64,000 nt of DNA from Mycoplasmopsis agassizii (GCF_002272945.1 NZ_NQMN01000001.1:437945-501944), one strand, 5' to 3'. Numbered from the stretch's first letter, positions 31,267 through 41,003 are shown. Translations and numbers: made by a program. Notes: a model not told the origin generated them from the letters alone.

Positions 31267-31276
31267 AGTGTAAAAT
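31267..31276 (+). promoter_or_regulatory. AGTGTAAAAT promoter element of the ABC transporter
   Basis: GTGCTTT-AGTGTAAAAT ten bases before the ATPase ATG, almost identical to the divergent element at 31170-31179. Transcription from it would leave a leader of only a few bases. Confidence 0.5.
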
Positions 31277-31286
31277 AAAAAAACAA

Positions 31287-33155
31287 ATGCATAAAAAAGA
31301 CAGTGGCTACAATAAATTTATTAATAAAGATATTACAAAATTGCAAAAAATAAATTTTGTTTTTGAAGAGAAAAATAAGGATTCATATTTTACTTATCCT
31401 AAAAATATTGCAAAAACCTGAAATGTTGATTACGCAATTATAAATTATAAAGAAGTATTTCATTTAGGCAAAAATGAAGTTATTTTTAATAAAGGAATGG
31501 ATCTTTTTTTAAAAACTGCCGAAGAGTTTTATGCGCCCTGAGATGGAGAATTATTTTTTCTAATAGAAAATTCAAAACCTTTTTTATTTTATAAAATTAC
31601 TAATTTTTTAAATAATGAATATGAAAACATAGTCATTAAATTTTCAAACTTTGACCTTGCAAAAACATGAAAAATACATAACCTTGAAAGTAATATTTCA
31701 AGTTCAAGGAAAATTATTTCAAACCAAAAAATTTTAGTTACTAGTTCAGAAAATAATTTTGAAAAAAATGTTTTCGAAAATTTTTCAAATCTTCATATTG
31801 AAACTTTTTATGCAAATAAAATGGATAATAATTTTAAAAATTATCTATTAAATTATTTTAAAAATGAAGAAGATTTTAGCAAAAATAAGACCCATTTTAA
31901 TCCTGATCTTTTATTAAAATTAAACCAAGAAAATGAGACTTTTGTTTTCACAGAAATCCCTTATCACGACCACCATTTACCTACTTTAAAGGTAAGTAAT
32001 TTAAATATTAATTTAGATAAAAAGCATATTTTAAAAGACATAAATTTTGAAATCTTTAAAGGTGAATTCATTTCAATTTTAGGCCCTTCTGGTTCAGGTA
32101 AAAGTACCTTGCTGAATTCAATTGCTTCAATATTAGAACCAACATCTGGAAAGATAAATTTTAATAACGTTCATAACATTGGTTTTGTTTTCCAAAACTA
32201 TTCTTTATATAATGATTTAACTGTTTATAAAAATATTTTCCTGACTGTTAAAAGTAGTTTAATGTGAAATATTCAATGACATATTAATAAAATAAAAATT
32301 ATTTTACAGCAGCAAAAAAATGACTCAAACATAGATGCTTTTAACTCTGAATTTAAGTCATTAAGAAATCAAATTTCTTTAATTACAATTAAGAATTTTC
32401 AATTAAAAATTATTAATTTAAAATTGTCTTTATTACTTAGAAAAATAATTAAAACATACCGTTTAAATAAGAAAGAATTTGACTTAATAAAAGACATTAA
32501 AGAACAAGTTTCAAATAGTGCAAAGCAATTAGAAATTGATGATCTCTTAAATAAAAAAGCATCTGCTTTAAGTGGTGGTCAAAGACAACGAGTTGCTATC
32601 GCAAAAGCAATTAGTAAAAATCCTGATTTATTAATTTTAGATGAGCCGTTTTCGTCACTTGATTACAAAGTAAAAATTTTAATTAGGTCATGGGTTAAGG
32701 AGATTCAAAATAAATTAAAGATTACAACTTTATTTGTTACACATGATCAAGATGATGCAATGTGGTTAAGTGATAAAGTTATCTTTTTAAAAGATGGTGA
32801 AGTGAAACAATTTTCTCAACCTAATGATTTTTTTGAAAAACCAAATAATTTAGCAATTGCAAAATTTGTTGGTAACCCTGAAATTAATTATTTAAAAAGT
32901 GATGACAAATATGATTATTACATTCGTGGTAATCATATAAAAATTAATGAGGATAAACAAAGTCAATGAAGTGTTTTAAATAATTTTACAAATGGTAACT
33001 ATTATGTAATTGAAATTAGTAACGGCAAAAATGTTTTGGAAGTTATAACAACTAAAAACTTTTTAAAATCTGAACGTGTATCAATTGAATTAGATAAATC
33101 TAAAATATTGATATTTGATAAACAAAACGGAAATTTGGTTGATCATGAAAAATAA
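31287..33155 (+). CDS. ABC transporter ATPase with N-terminal extension and central insertion
   Basis: A protein of 622 residues. Residues 1-225 are an unrecognised N-terminal domain. The nucleotide-binding domain follows with Walker A GPSGSGKST (near 266), Q-loop VFQNYSLY, signature LSGGQRQRVAIAKAI (near 428), Walker B LLILDEPF (near 447) and switch His in FVTHDQDD. About 95 Lys/Ile/Leu-rich residues are inserted between the Q-loop and the signature. The C-terminus has a regulatory domain as in MalK/UgpC ATPases. A similar layout occurs in the MG_187-type ATPase of M. genitalium, which also neighbours a nuclease lipoprotein. The permease ATG lies inside its end. Confidence 0.87.
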
Positions 33156-34065
33156 TCTAAAAGGTTTTTTATTTCTTTTACCTGCAATTTTATTAGTTAT
33201 TGTTTTTATTATTTTACCTTTTGCTTTTGCAATCGGTGAAGCTTTTAAAGTGAAGAATAGCCTGATTTTCTCGCAGTTTTCGTTAGGTACAGACAATTTT
33301 ACAACAGTTGCAAATGAACGATTATTTCTAATTAGTTTTAGAAATAGCAATTTCTTATTATTCATAACTATGCCAATCACTTTATTATTTTCTTTATGAT
33401 TTGCTTTTTTAATTAATTCACTGAAAATTAAGTGATTAAAGAAATTAATTACTACTACTTATTTTTCACAATTCTTCGTTTCCATATATGCAATTGGAAT
33501 GTCATTTATATTTTTATTTGATGTTGATAAAAATGTTTTTAATCAAATCTTTAATACAAATATTAGATTTAGTGATGATTCGCAAGGCTTCACTTCTTTA
33601 TTAACTTTAAGTATTTTTTTAGCATGAAGATTATTCAGTTTTAATTTCATTTTTATATATTTTTCATTAGCTAAAATTAGTGAACAAAAAATTGCAATGG
33701 CAAAATTAGATAACTTAAATTTTATTAACAGATGAAAACATTTATATTATCCTGAAATTAGAAAAACTCTAATTATGCTTATTTATTTAAATATGCTTGA
33801 AGCAGTATTTCTATTTCCAGATGCAATTTTTAAAGATCCGTCAGGAATACTTTTATATGATGCTTCAACACTTGCTAATTATATTTATTATTGATTAACA
33901 ACTGGTCCTGATTATGCAAAAGCAGCAGTTGGTTCTATCTTTACTATTTTATATTTAATAGGTTTAGTTAGTTTTTATTTTAGTATAAAATTTACTGTCA
34001 AGGTTATTAAGAATGGAGGTATTAAAAATGTTTGAAAACTTAAATTCATGAAGCAAAAAAATTAA
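33145..34065 (+). CDS. ABC transporter permease, first subunit (UgpA/MalF-like)
   Basis: A protein of 306 residues with six hydrophobic segments, beginning with a long N-terminal helix GFLFLLPAILLVIVFIILPF. The ATPase-contacting EAA loop is KISEQKIAMAKLDNLNFINR (about 176-196), with the usual Asp/Asn pattern although the Gly is replaced by Asn. It overlaps both the ATPase gene (11 bases) and the next permease gene (38 bases). Confidence 0.83.
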
Positions 34066-34978
34066 GAATAATTTAAAGCCTGAAAACATCAAAAATAATG
34101 TTTTAAATAGTTATAGTAACTTAATTAATTTTATTAAGTCTTATCGTTTTCATTACACTCAACTTTTTACATTATTAAAAATTTTAATAATAATAGTTGT
34201 GTCTATTTTTGTAATATTTCCTATCTATTATTTGATTGCCTTTTCATTTTTTACAAATGCTCAAGCAACTTCAAATGAAGCATCTTTTGTAAGTAATAAT
34301 TTTTCTTTTGATGCTTATACTCAAGCATTTAATAATGGATATTTAAGTGCTTTTTTATATAGTTTTATCTTTGTAGCAATTGTAGTTTTTTTAAGATTAA
34401 TCATTCTTATTTTAGGTGCATATGGTTTAACACTTTTAAGTAAAAAAATCAGAAATATAGTATTTACATTTTTCATTGTTTTTGCTTCAATTCCAGAAAT
34501 AACTTTGCATATTGGTTTTTTATATCAAGCAACTGAATTTAATTGATCAACTGGTATGAATGTTTTAAATGCACTAATTTTTCCTAACCTATTTTCTATT
34601 TTTATAACCTTAATTTTTGTGCAAGCATTTCAATCAATTGAAGCGCAAAAAAAGGCAATGGCAAAGTTAGATAACTTGTCATGATTTAATAGAATTAGAG
34701 TAATTTATTTACCTAATTTAAAATCATCAATTTGAATAAGTATTTTCTTTTCAATTATTTTTAGCTGAAATTCTTTCATCTGACCAAGCATTATTTTGGC
34801 AGGTAGTGAAATCAAAGTATTAGCAATTTGATTTAGATTATCTGGTTCAATTTCAGCTAATTTAAACCTACAAAACGTAGTTGCTGCAGGAGCAGTTTTA
34901 TCGCTTTTACCAATTGTAATTTTCTATTTTGTTTTTTCTAAAAAGATTAATAAAATTAGTGCAACAATTGCTAACTAG
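34028..34978 (+). CDS. ABC transporter permease, second subunit (UgpE/MalG-like)
   Basis: A protein of 316 residues with a polar N-terminus of about 50 residues and six membrane segments. The EAA loop SIEAQKKAMAKLDNLSWFNR closely matches that of the partner permease. GGAGGT lies eight bases before the ATG, a strong ribosome binding site that decides the start inside the previous gene. No clear terminator follows, only an ACTAGT inverted repeat without T tail. Confidence 0.83.
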
Positions 34979-35006
34979 TTTTATACTAGTAACTTAAAAA
35001 ACTATT

Positions 35007-35012
35007 TATAAT
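35007..35012 (+). promoter_or_regulatory. TATAAT -10 box of obg
   Basis: Perfect TATAAT 29 bases before the obg ATG, with AAGGAT as ribosome binding site. No clear -35. Confidence 0.5.
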
Positions 35013-35041
35013 AGATAAACATAAAAAATTTAAGGATATTC

Positions 35042-36310
35042 ATGAAATTTATTGACTCAGTAAAAATTGATGTAAAAGCAGGAAAAGGTGGCGATGGTAT
35101 GATCGCCTTTCGCCGTGAAGCTCACGTTGATAAAGGTGGACCTTCAGGAGGTGATGGGGGTGATGGGGGTGATATTTACTTTATCGCTGATAAAGGTAAA
35201 AACACTTTATTACATCTATACTATCTAAAACATATTAAAGGTAACGACGGAGTTAACGGCGGACCTAAAAACTTATATGGTGCCCGTGGTGAAGATACTT
35301 ACATCAAAGTGCCCTTGGGTACTGTTGTTTATGATGAAAACGATAATTTAATTGCTGATGTCATCGATAGTGATTTTCCTTATTTAATTGCTAAAGGTGG
35401 TCGTGGTGGTCGTGGTAATGCTAAATTTAAAACTGCTAAAAATAAAGCACCACGCTTAAATGAACTAGGTCTAGATGGTGAAAGCAAAAAATTACGTTTA
35501 GTTTTAAAAGTTTTAGCAGATGTAGGTTTTGTTGGTCTACCTAATGCAGGTAAAAGTACAATTCTTTCACAAATTAGTAATGCTAAAGCCAAAATTTCTG
35601 ACTATGCTTTTACTACTTTAGTGCCCCAACTAGGAATGGTTAAATATGATGATGCTTCTTTTGCAGTTGCTGATTTACCAGGACTTATTAAAGGTGCTAG
35701 CGAAGGTAAAGGTTTAGGTTTAAACTTTTTACAACATATTGAAAGATGTCGCTTAATCGCTCACGTAATTGATTTTGGAAGCCTTGATAAAGATCCTATT
35801 AACGATTATTTACTAATTAGAAATGAACTTGCTCAATATGATGAAGAGCTGCTTAAACGTGGTGAAATTGTGATTGCTAATAAAAGTGACTTAGAAAGTT
35901 TTCAGCAAAACTTAGAAATTTTTAAACAAAAATTTCCTGATTTAGAAGTAGTAGAAATCGCTGCTTTATATAACCGTGATATTAATAAGTTAAAAGGTAA
36001 AATTGCTGCTAAACTAGCAACTTTAGAAGAAGTTGTTTTTAAAACAGAATTTAATGCTGTTTTAGATGTAAGTTATGTACCTGATTATGAAATTAAGAAA
36101 AACTTTGATGGCGATTATGATATTAGTGGCTCAAAAGTAGAATATTGATATAACCGTATTCCTTTAACTACCGATGATAATTGAAGAAGATTTAACTTAA
36201 TTTTAAAAAATATGGGAATTTGAGAGCAATTAACTAAAGAAGGCATCAAAGAAGGCGATACTGTCAGAATTTTTAGTCATGAATTCACCTGAAGCAGTCG
36301 AGATTTTTAG
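35042..36310 (+). CDS. obg: GTPase Obg (CgtA)
   Basis: Ribosome-associated GTPase essential for large-subunit maturation. The protein has 422 residues. The Gly-rich Obg fold (1-158) has GKGGDGMIAFRREAHVDKGG. The GTPase domain has G1 GLPNAGKST, switch phrase TTLVPQLGMV, G3 DLPGLIKGA and G4 NKSD. The C-terminal OCT domain (about 345-422) needs UGA as Trp four times. It is read alone from its own promoter. Confidence 0.96.
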
Positions 36311-36352
36311 AAGCCTAAAAATCTTGCTAAGCACTTTTTAAATTTTTTTATT
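36301..36352 (+). terminator. Possible terminator of obg
   Basis: AGATTTTTAG / CTAAAAATCT ten-base stem (36301-36310 and 36315-36324) overlapping the obg stop, followed after 15 bases by a T-rich stretch. The T tail is not adjacent, so the call is weak. Confidence 0.35.
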
Positions 36353-36456
36353 TAAAAATTTAAAAAACATTATAGAATAAAAAAGCGTTGTTTAAATAAT
36401 GCAAAGTGCTCTTTAAAACTTGTTAAGAATTTTTTAAAATTTTCAACAAAAATCTA

Positions 36457-36469
36457 TATAATTTATAAT
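36457..36469 (+). promoter_or_regulatory. Two overlapping TATAAT boxes ahead of the tRNA cluster
   Basis: TATAAT at 36457-36462 and again at 36464-36469, about 40 bases before the first tRNA. Either could be the -10 of the eight-gene tRNA transcript. Confidence 0.5.
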
Positions 36470-36507
36470 GCTTATAAACATAAACCAGAATAAATATAAG
36501 TATTAGT

Positions 36508-36584
36508 GGAGAAGTAGCTCAGCTTGGCAGAGCACTTGGTTTGGGACCAAGCGGTCGAAGGTTCAAATCCTTTCTTCTTCACCA
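36508..36584 (+). tRNA. tRNA-Pro (TGG)
   Basis: 77 bases with encoded CCA. Anticodon loop TTTGGGA, anticodon TGG; acceptor GGAGAAG pairs with CTTCTTC through G-U wobbles. Confidence 0.95.
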
Positions 36585-36590
36585 TTTTTT

Positions 36591-36667
36591 GGGGGGGTAG
36601 CTCACCTGGCTAGAGCGCCTGCCTTGCACGCAGGAGGTAGAGGGTTCGACTCCCTTCCTCTCCACCA
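36591..36667 (+). tRNA. tRNA-Ala (TGC)
   Basis: 77 bases with encoded CCA, anticodon TGC in CTTGCAC. The acceptor begins with seven G pairing with CCTCTCC. Confidence 0.94.
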
Positions 36668-36671
36668 ATTT

Positions 36672-36748
36672 GGCGCTGTAGCTCAGCTGGTTAGAGCATC
36701 CGGTTCATACCCGGAAGGTCATGAGTTCGACTCTCATCGGCGCTACCA
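36672..36748 (+). tRNA. tRNA-Met (CAT), elongator
   Basis: 77 bases with CCA, anticodon CAT. Acceptor GGCGCTG pairs with CGGCGCT using G-U pairs. The cluster order Pro-Ala-Met-Ile-Ser-fMet-Asp-Phe, known from Bacillus and mycoplasmas, supports elongator Met here. Confidence 0.85.
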
Positions 36749-36774
36749 AATGTAATGACATCTAAATAGTGCAC

Positions 36775-36850
36775 GGATCTATAACTCAATGGTTAGAGTA
36801 ACCGGCTCATAACCGGTCAGTTGCTGGTTCGAGTCCTGCTAGATCCACCA
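36775..36850 (+). tRNA. tRNA-Ile2 (CAT, likely lysidine-modified)
   Basis: 76 bases with CCA, acceptor GGATCTA/TAGATCC. The CAT anticodon, with stem ACCGG/CCGGT lacking initiator features, and its place between Met and Ser indicate the AUA-reading isoleucine tRNA, which needs TilS. Confidence 0.75.
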
Positions 36851-36854
36851 TAAT

Positions 36855-36945
36855 GGGCAATTACCCAAGTGGCTGAAGGGATCAGTCTTGAAAACTGACA
36901 GGGGATTAACGTCCCGCGGGGGTTCAAATCCCTCATTGCCCGCCA
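36855..36945 (+). tRNA. tRNA-Ser (TGA)
   Basis: 91 bases with a long variable arm, anticodon TGA in CTTGAAA, acceptor GGGCAAT/ATTGCCC, discriminator G and CCA. Confidence 0.95.
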
Positions 36946-36985
36946 TTTGATAGAGTAATCTATCACCAAAAAATTAATAATATAT

Positions 36986-37061
36986 CGCGGAGTGGAGCAG
37001 TTGGCAGCTCGTCGGGCTCATAATCCGAAGGTCATAGGTTCGAATCCTATCTCCGCAACCA
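36986..37061 (+). tRNA. Initiator tRNA-fMet (CAT)
   Basis: Anticodon CAT. The first base C faces A at the acceptor end (CGCGGAG / CTCCGCA), the unpaired end that marks initiator tRNA. Encoded CCA. Confidence 0.92.
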
Positions 37062-37062
37062 T

Positions 37063-37139
37063 GGTCTAGTGGTAAAGTGGTTTAATACGTCTCCCTGTCA
37101 CGGAGAAGATCGCGGGTTCAATTCCCGTCTAGACCGCCA
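37063..37139 (+). tRNA. tRNA-Asp (GTC)
   Basis: 77 bases, acceptor GGTCTAG/CTAGACC, anticodon GTC in CTGTCAC, discriminator G and CCA. Only one base separates it from tRNA-fMet. Confidence 0.95.
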
Positions 37140-37140
37140 T

Positions 37141-37216
37141 GGCTCTGTAGCTCAGTAGGTAGAGCAACGGATTGAAGCTCCGTGTGTCGCTGGTTCGATT
37201 CCTGCCGGAGCCACCA
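37141..37216 (+). tRNA. tRNA-Phe (GAA)
   Basis: 76 bases, acceptor GGCTCTG/CGGAGCC, anticodon GAA in TTGAAGC, encoded CCA. Last gene of the cluster. Confidence 0.95.
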
Positions 37217-37266
37217 TTTCACAAATTGTGTGGCTAATCCTTAAGTTAAAGGTTCCAAAAAATCAT

Positions 37267-37293
37267 ATCTGCTTATGTAAAGCAGATTTTTTT
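37267..37293 (+). terminator. Terminator of the tRNA cluster
   Basis: ATCTGCTT / AAGCAGAT stem with a short loop followed by seven T. Confidence 0.85.
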
Positions 37294-37401
37294 ATTGCCC
37301 TAAATTCTACTCTTAAAAATAAAAATACTTAACTATAAAATTGTCAAATTATTATTTTTTGACAATTTTGCAATTTCAATAAAATTTGCTTGGTGTTTGT
37401 C

Positions 37402-37473
37402 TTGATTTTATAAACGCCGAGTATTTTTTTGAATTCACTGACATTTAATTCAAAAAATACTTTTATAAATCAA
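37402..37473 (+). promoter_or_regulatory. Long nested inverted repeat in the leader of the 37493 gene
   Basis: Outer arms TTGATTTTATAAA / TTTATAAATCAA and inner arms AGTATTTTTTTGAATT / AATTCAAAAAATACT stack into one hairpin of about 70 bases with a small CGCCG bulge. It ends seven bases before the GGGAGGT ribosome binding site. It could be an attenuator, a binding site or an RNA-stability element. Confidence 0.55.
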
Positions 37474-37492
37474 AAATATAGGGAGGTACTTT

Positions 37493-38482
37493 ATGAAAAA
37501 AGTAAACAAATCAAAAATTTTAAAATCATTAATGCTGCTTGGTTCAGTTGGTTCATTGGCTAGCATTATATCAACTGTAGCGCTTTCACCATTTCAACAA
37601 ACTTCTGAATCTAAGATATCAAACACTATTCAAGAAGTAAGTTTAGAAACTGACAAAAAAAATATCAGGGAGGAATATCAAATAGTTCTGAATATAATTG
37701 GTAATAAACTATCACAAGAGCAAGAAAAAATTGTTAAATCTGTAATGCATCAAACTTCCTCTAAATTAGCAAATGAAGACCTCAATTTATCTCAAGCACT
37801 TCAAATCATCGAAAATAATGGAGTAAAGGTAGATAAAGAAATTATTCAAAGAAATATAAAAAACTTCCAAATATCAATGTTGGATAATGAACCTAAAATT
37901 AGAAAGAAACGCTTTTCTCAACCTATATCTCCATCTCGTTATGATTACTCAACGAAAATCTATGGAGGTGGCGATGGATATAGCTCTTATGGAATAAAAG
38001 AAAATGCTAAGGATCTACACAATAGATTAAGAACTCGAATTAACGAACTAAAAGAATCTACAAATAGGTTGCAAACAATACATACAGGACTTATAACTGC
38101 TGCTATCATTTTATTTAATCCATTAATAATTACTTTAGGAGTAGTAATTTATACTTTAATAACCGAATCAAATAGAAACAGAGACAATATTTTAAAAAGA
38201 ATACAAGATCATCTGTTTGAAGTTGCTAATTTTGAATTGGAAATTGTGATAAACACATTTGGTTATTTAGATGCAATTGCAGACCAGTTATTGGAGGATG
38301 GTACATCATCTATTGGCATTTTCACAAATATCATTACTAAACCTACAAATAAAATTTCTGAAGTATATCTTAAAACAGCAGGATTTATTTTTGCAGTTAA
38401 AATGTTAATTTCGTTACTAAAAGAAATTAAAAAAGTTATTAAATCTAATAGAGATAATCTTTATAATCAGATTTTTTTGTAA
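37493..38482 (+). CDS. Unknown secreted/membrane protein, first of a three-gene cassette
   Basis: A protein of 329 residues, not recognised. It has a signal peptide (KSKILKSLMLLGSVGSLASI) without lipobox Cys, a helical Glu/Lys-rich region (50-135), a basic patch KIRKKR (about 138) followed by a Tyr/Gly-rich stretch IYGGGDGYSSYG, a hydrophobic hairpin (about 199-223), and another hydrophobic segment near 295-310. GGGAGGT six bases before the ATG is one of the strongest ribosome binding sites in the window. It follows a tRNA cluster, a common insertion site, and is followed 17 bases later by a second membrane protein. It contains no UGA codon. Confidence 0.65.
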   Translation: MKKVNKSKILKSLMLLGSVGSLASIISTVALSPFQQTSESKISNTIQEVSLETDKKNIREEYQIVLNIIGNKLSQEQEKIVKSVMHQTSSKLANEDLNLSQALQIIENNGVKVDKEIIQRNIKNFQISMLDNEPKIRKKRFSQPISPSRYDYSTKIYGGGDGYSSYGIKENAKDLHNRLRTRINELKESTNRLQTIHTGLITAAIILFNPLIITLGVVIYTLITESNRNRDNILKRIQDHLFEVANFELEIVINTFGYLDAIADQLLEDGTSSIGIFTNIITKPTNKISEVYLKTAGFIFAVKMLISLLKEIKKVIKSNRDNLYNQIFL

Positions 38483-38499
38483 AATCAATATAAGCAAAC

Positions 38500-39312
38500 A
38501 TGAATAATACTAGTTACTTCACCTTGATTCAAAATATTGTACTGATTATAGTTCCTATAATTTTTATGTTTTTAATTTTCCTTTTAAGCTATTTATGGTT
38601 TTGATTTTCATACATGAAAACTTCGCACGATAAAATGAAGAACTTATTAGATTTAAAAAACTCTTTTTTAGATTTAGGAAAAAGAAATTTTATTAAACAA
38701 AGTTTTTATGCTTATTTAAAATTAAACGTCTATCCATCTGGAACAGCAATTTTATATTTATGAATTTCATTTGTAAGTATATACAAAATTGCTGAACCAA
38801 GTTTAACCGCTCTTTCGGAAAACCCCTCTATTATTCTTATTAGAGGTATTATAATTTCTTCTTCCGTTACAGCTGTAAGTTTTTTCTTTTACATTTTATT
38901 TATGCTACTTGCATTCATTAATCATAAAAAGTTTTTAAAAAGTGTTGAATTTAAAAAAGACTATTCTTGATCTATTTTCGAATTAAGACATTTTGTATCG
39001 TCAAATAGTTCTAATGTAATTGATTATCCTAATCCAGCATTATTTTTTCTCAATAAACTGATACTATTTAGATCTATTGATCATTTTCTTTGATTAAAGC
39101 GTTATACTAAAAGACTTATAAGTGTTGTTAATACTGAAATAATTGATAAAGAGTGCAATCAAATTTATGAAATTATTTCTGATTTAATAAATTTCACATG
39201 AGCAAATTGTTGACACTACATTAATGATGAAGCTAAACTAAATCTTGTAAATCATGTTTTAAAAAAAGTTCTAAATGAATTAAAAAAAACTGAATACTTT
39301 AAAAAATGCTAA
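38500..39312 (+). CDS. Unknown membrane protein, second of cassette
   Basis: A protein of 270 residues with three probable membrane segments at about 10-35, 77-95 and 114-142, and a C-terminal soluble part of about 125 residues that is helical. No known motif. UGA is read as Trp seven times or more. It lies 17 bases after the previous gene with no ribosome binding site of note, so it is likely co-transcribed. It resembles the next gene in size and topology. Confidence 0.65.
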
Positions 39313-39324
39313 TTGATAATAAAG

Positions 39325-39330
39325 TATAAT
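39325..39330 (+). promoter_or_regulatory. TATAAT -10 box of the 39353 gene
   Basis: Perfect TATAAT 22 bases before the ATG, so the third cassette gene may have its own promoter. Confidence 0.4.
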
Positions 39331-39352
39331 ACTTACAAATGAAAGGAAAATA

Positions 39353-40156
39353 ATGTTTTTAAATATCTATATTTCTTCGCAAGTAATAAACTATGTTTTT
39401 GTTATACCGTTTGTTATTTTATTCGCACTTCATTTAATTGCTTACTTGCTTTATTGGTTTTTCTATGTACCACGTTCAAGTAAATATGTTTCTCAAAAAA
39501 CAGGTTTATCTTTAAACTTTTTAGATGCATCAAAAGCAAGTAGTTATGAGGCACATTTTTCAATTTATTGAAAAATATTTGTCCTTGCATTAATTATAAA
39601 TGTTACTATTTTTTGATCAATTTCTGCACTTTTACCACTTTCAATATTATTTCAAGATCGAAGTCAAGTTTCTGAAGATACTTTACAAAGGTTCAACTCA
39701 GCAATGCATTTTTGATATTTTATTCTAGCATTATTAGGAACAGCATTGAACGGTGTTAATATCCTTGCTGGTTTAATAACCTTGAAGTTATTAGCTAGAG
39801 CAAAAAGCAAAAAAGCTGCACCAATTAGAGTTGATTTTAATGAATTATTTAAATTTAGTGACCTTCCTACTTCTACTAATGAATTATTAGAAATGAAACC
39901 TAGTTCAAAACATAAAAATAGAGGTAGTGTTTTTATAAGAAGACTACAGCTACGAACTGAAAAAAGAATTGGAAAAATTTTATCTAAAACACCACAAGAT
40001 AAAGTTAAATTAGAAATTTATAAAGAACTTTCAAAATGACAGTATTCTTTATGAATTAATTTTCCAATGATGAATAAAAATCTAAAACTTAAAATTTTAA
40101 AGTCTAAAATGAGAGACATCCTTATTAGAATTTCAAGTGTTCAAAGTTTAATTTAA
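39353..40156 (+). CDS. Unknown membrane protein, third of cassette
   Basis: A protein of 267 residues with three probable membrane segments (about 11-38, 74-97, 120-147) and a basic helical C-terminal half (RRLQLRTEKRIGKILSKTPQD). No recognised family. Its length and spacing of membrane segments match the preceding gene product, suggesting distant paralogues or partner subunits. AAAGGA lies about seven bases before the ATG. Confidence 0.65.
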
Positions 40157-40503
40157 CTACTAATCCAATCTGCAATTGATTGGATTTTTATTTTCTTTTA
40201 GTTTAAAGTAAGTCTAAAAATTATTTATAATGACGAACTTTTTGTTCGTTCTGACTAAATTTTTTTGTCGATCAAAGCAAAAAATTTTAAAATTTTTTTC
40301 AAAAATATGGAGAAACCAATAAAAATTTTACTTTCTTATAATCTTTATCAATACCAAATATTAAGTAATATCGACCAAAAGTGCCCAAAAAACGGCTTTT
40401 TGGACTAATTTTAAAAAAGCCAATTACTTTTTCAGAAAAAACTGTAAAAAAAATTAAAAAATATTTTTTTATAAGCCTTTTTATGTGTTAAGATAAGTTC
40501 CGT
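40157..40503. other. Intergenic region after the cassette
   Basis: Contains the cassette terminator, then AT-rich sequence with a hairpin CCAAAAA...TTTTTGG (around 40389-40410), and TTAAGATAAG shortly before mscL as a weak -10. No gene is supported. Confidence 0.4.
40162..40196 (+). terminator. Terminator of the three-gene cassette
   Basis: AATCCAATC / GATTGGATT stem with a seven-base loop followed by TTTTATTTTC. Confidence 0.85.
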
Positions 40504-40947
40504 ATGAAAAATAAATTTAAAAAAGCGTCAAGCCAGTCATTAGCCGTTATTAAACGCGGTAACATGTTCATGTTGGCTATTGGACTTTTATTAGGAACAG
40601 TATTTGGAGCCTTAGTTGGTGCGTTAGCTAACGGTATCATCATGGGAGCAATTAATGAAGCAGTTGCTGCTACAGGTGCAGAATTATCAAATGGTCTAAG
40701 ATTTGGAAGAATTGAAAGCGATGGAGGAACAGGAGCAATTCGTGTTGACCTATTCATCGGTGCATTAATCAACTTTGTTGTTGTTGCATTCTTTATCTTC
40801 TTAATGTTAGTTGGTTACTTCTTAATCGTTAACTGAAGAGAATCAAGAAAACCTCAGCCAGAACCAGCTCCTGTTGTTCCTACAACTGAAGAATTAATTT
40901 TAGAAGAATTGAAAAAATTAAATCTTTCACACAGAAGTTCAAATTAA
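40504..40947 (+). CDS. mscL: Large-conductance mechanosensitive channel
   Basis: Pressure-relief channel of the cell membrane, 147 residues. The N-terminal helix and TM1 give RGNMFMLAIGLLLGTVFGAL...IIMG, typical of MscL. A periplasmic loop of about 35 residues contains the Gly/Ser/Asp-rich part. TM2 (about 85-110) and a C-terminal helix TTEELILEELKKLN follow. UGA is Trp in NWRESRK. Confidence 0.88.
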
Positions 40948-40962
40948 TATACGTTATAAATT

Positions 40963-40995
40963 AAAAATCAGGCACGTGCCTGATTTTCTTTATTC
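40963..40995. terminator. Bidirectional terminator between mscL and deoA
   Basis: Perfect 24-base palindrome AAAATCAGGCAC/GTGCCTGATTTT with T-rich flanks on both strands, between two convergent genes. Confidence 0.85.
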
Positions 40996-41003
40996 TCTTT
41001 TGT

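Noticed and set aside
37490-40160. Toxin-antitoxin or phage-defence system next to the tRNAs
   Set aside because: No nuclease, ATPase or DNA-binding motif is visible in the three membrane proteins; kept as an unknown cassette only.
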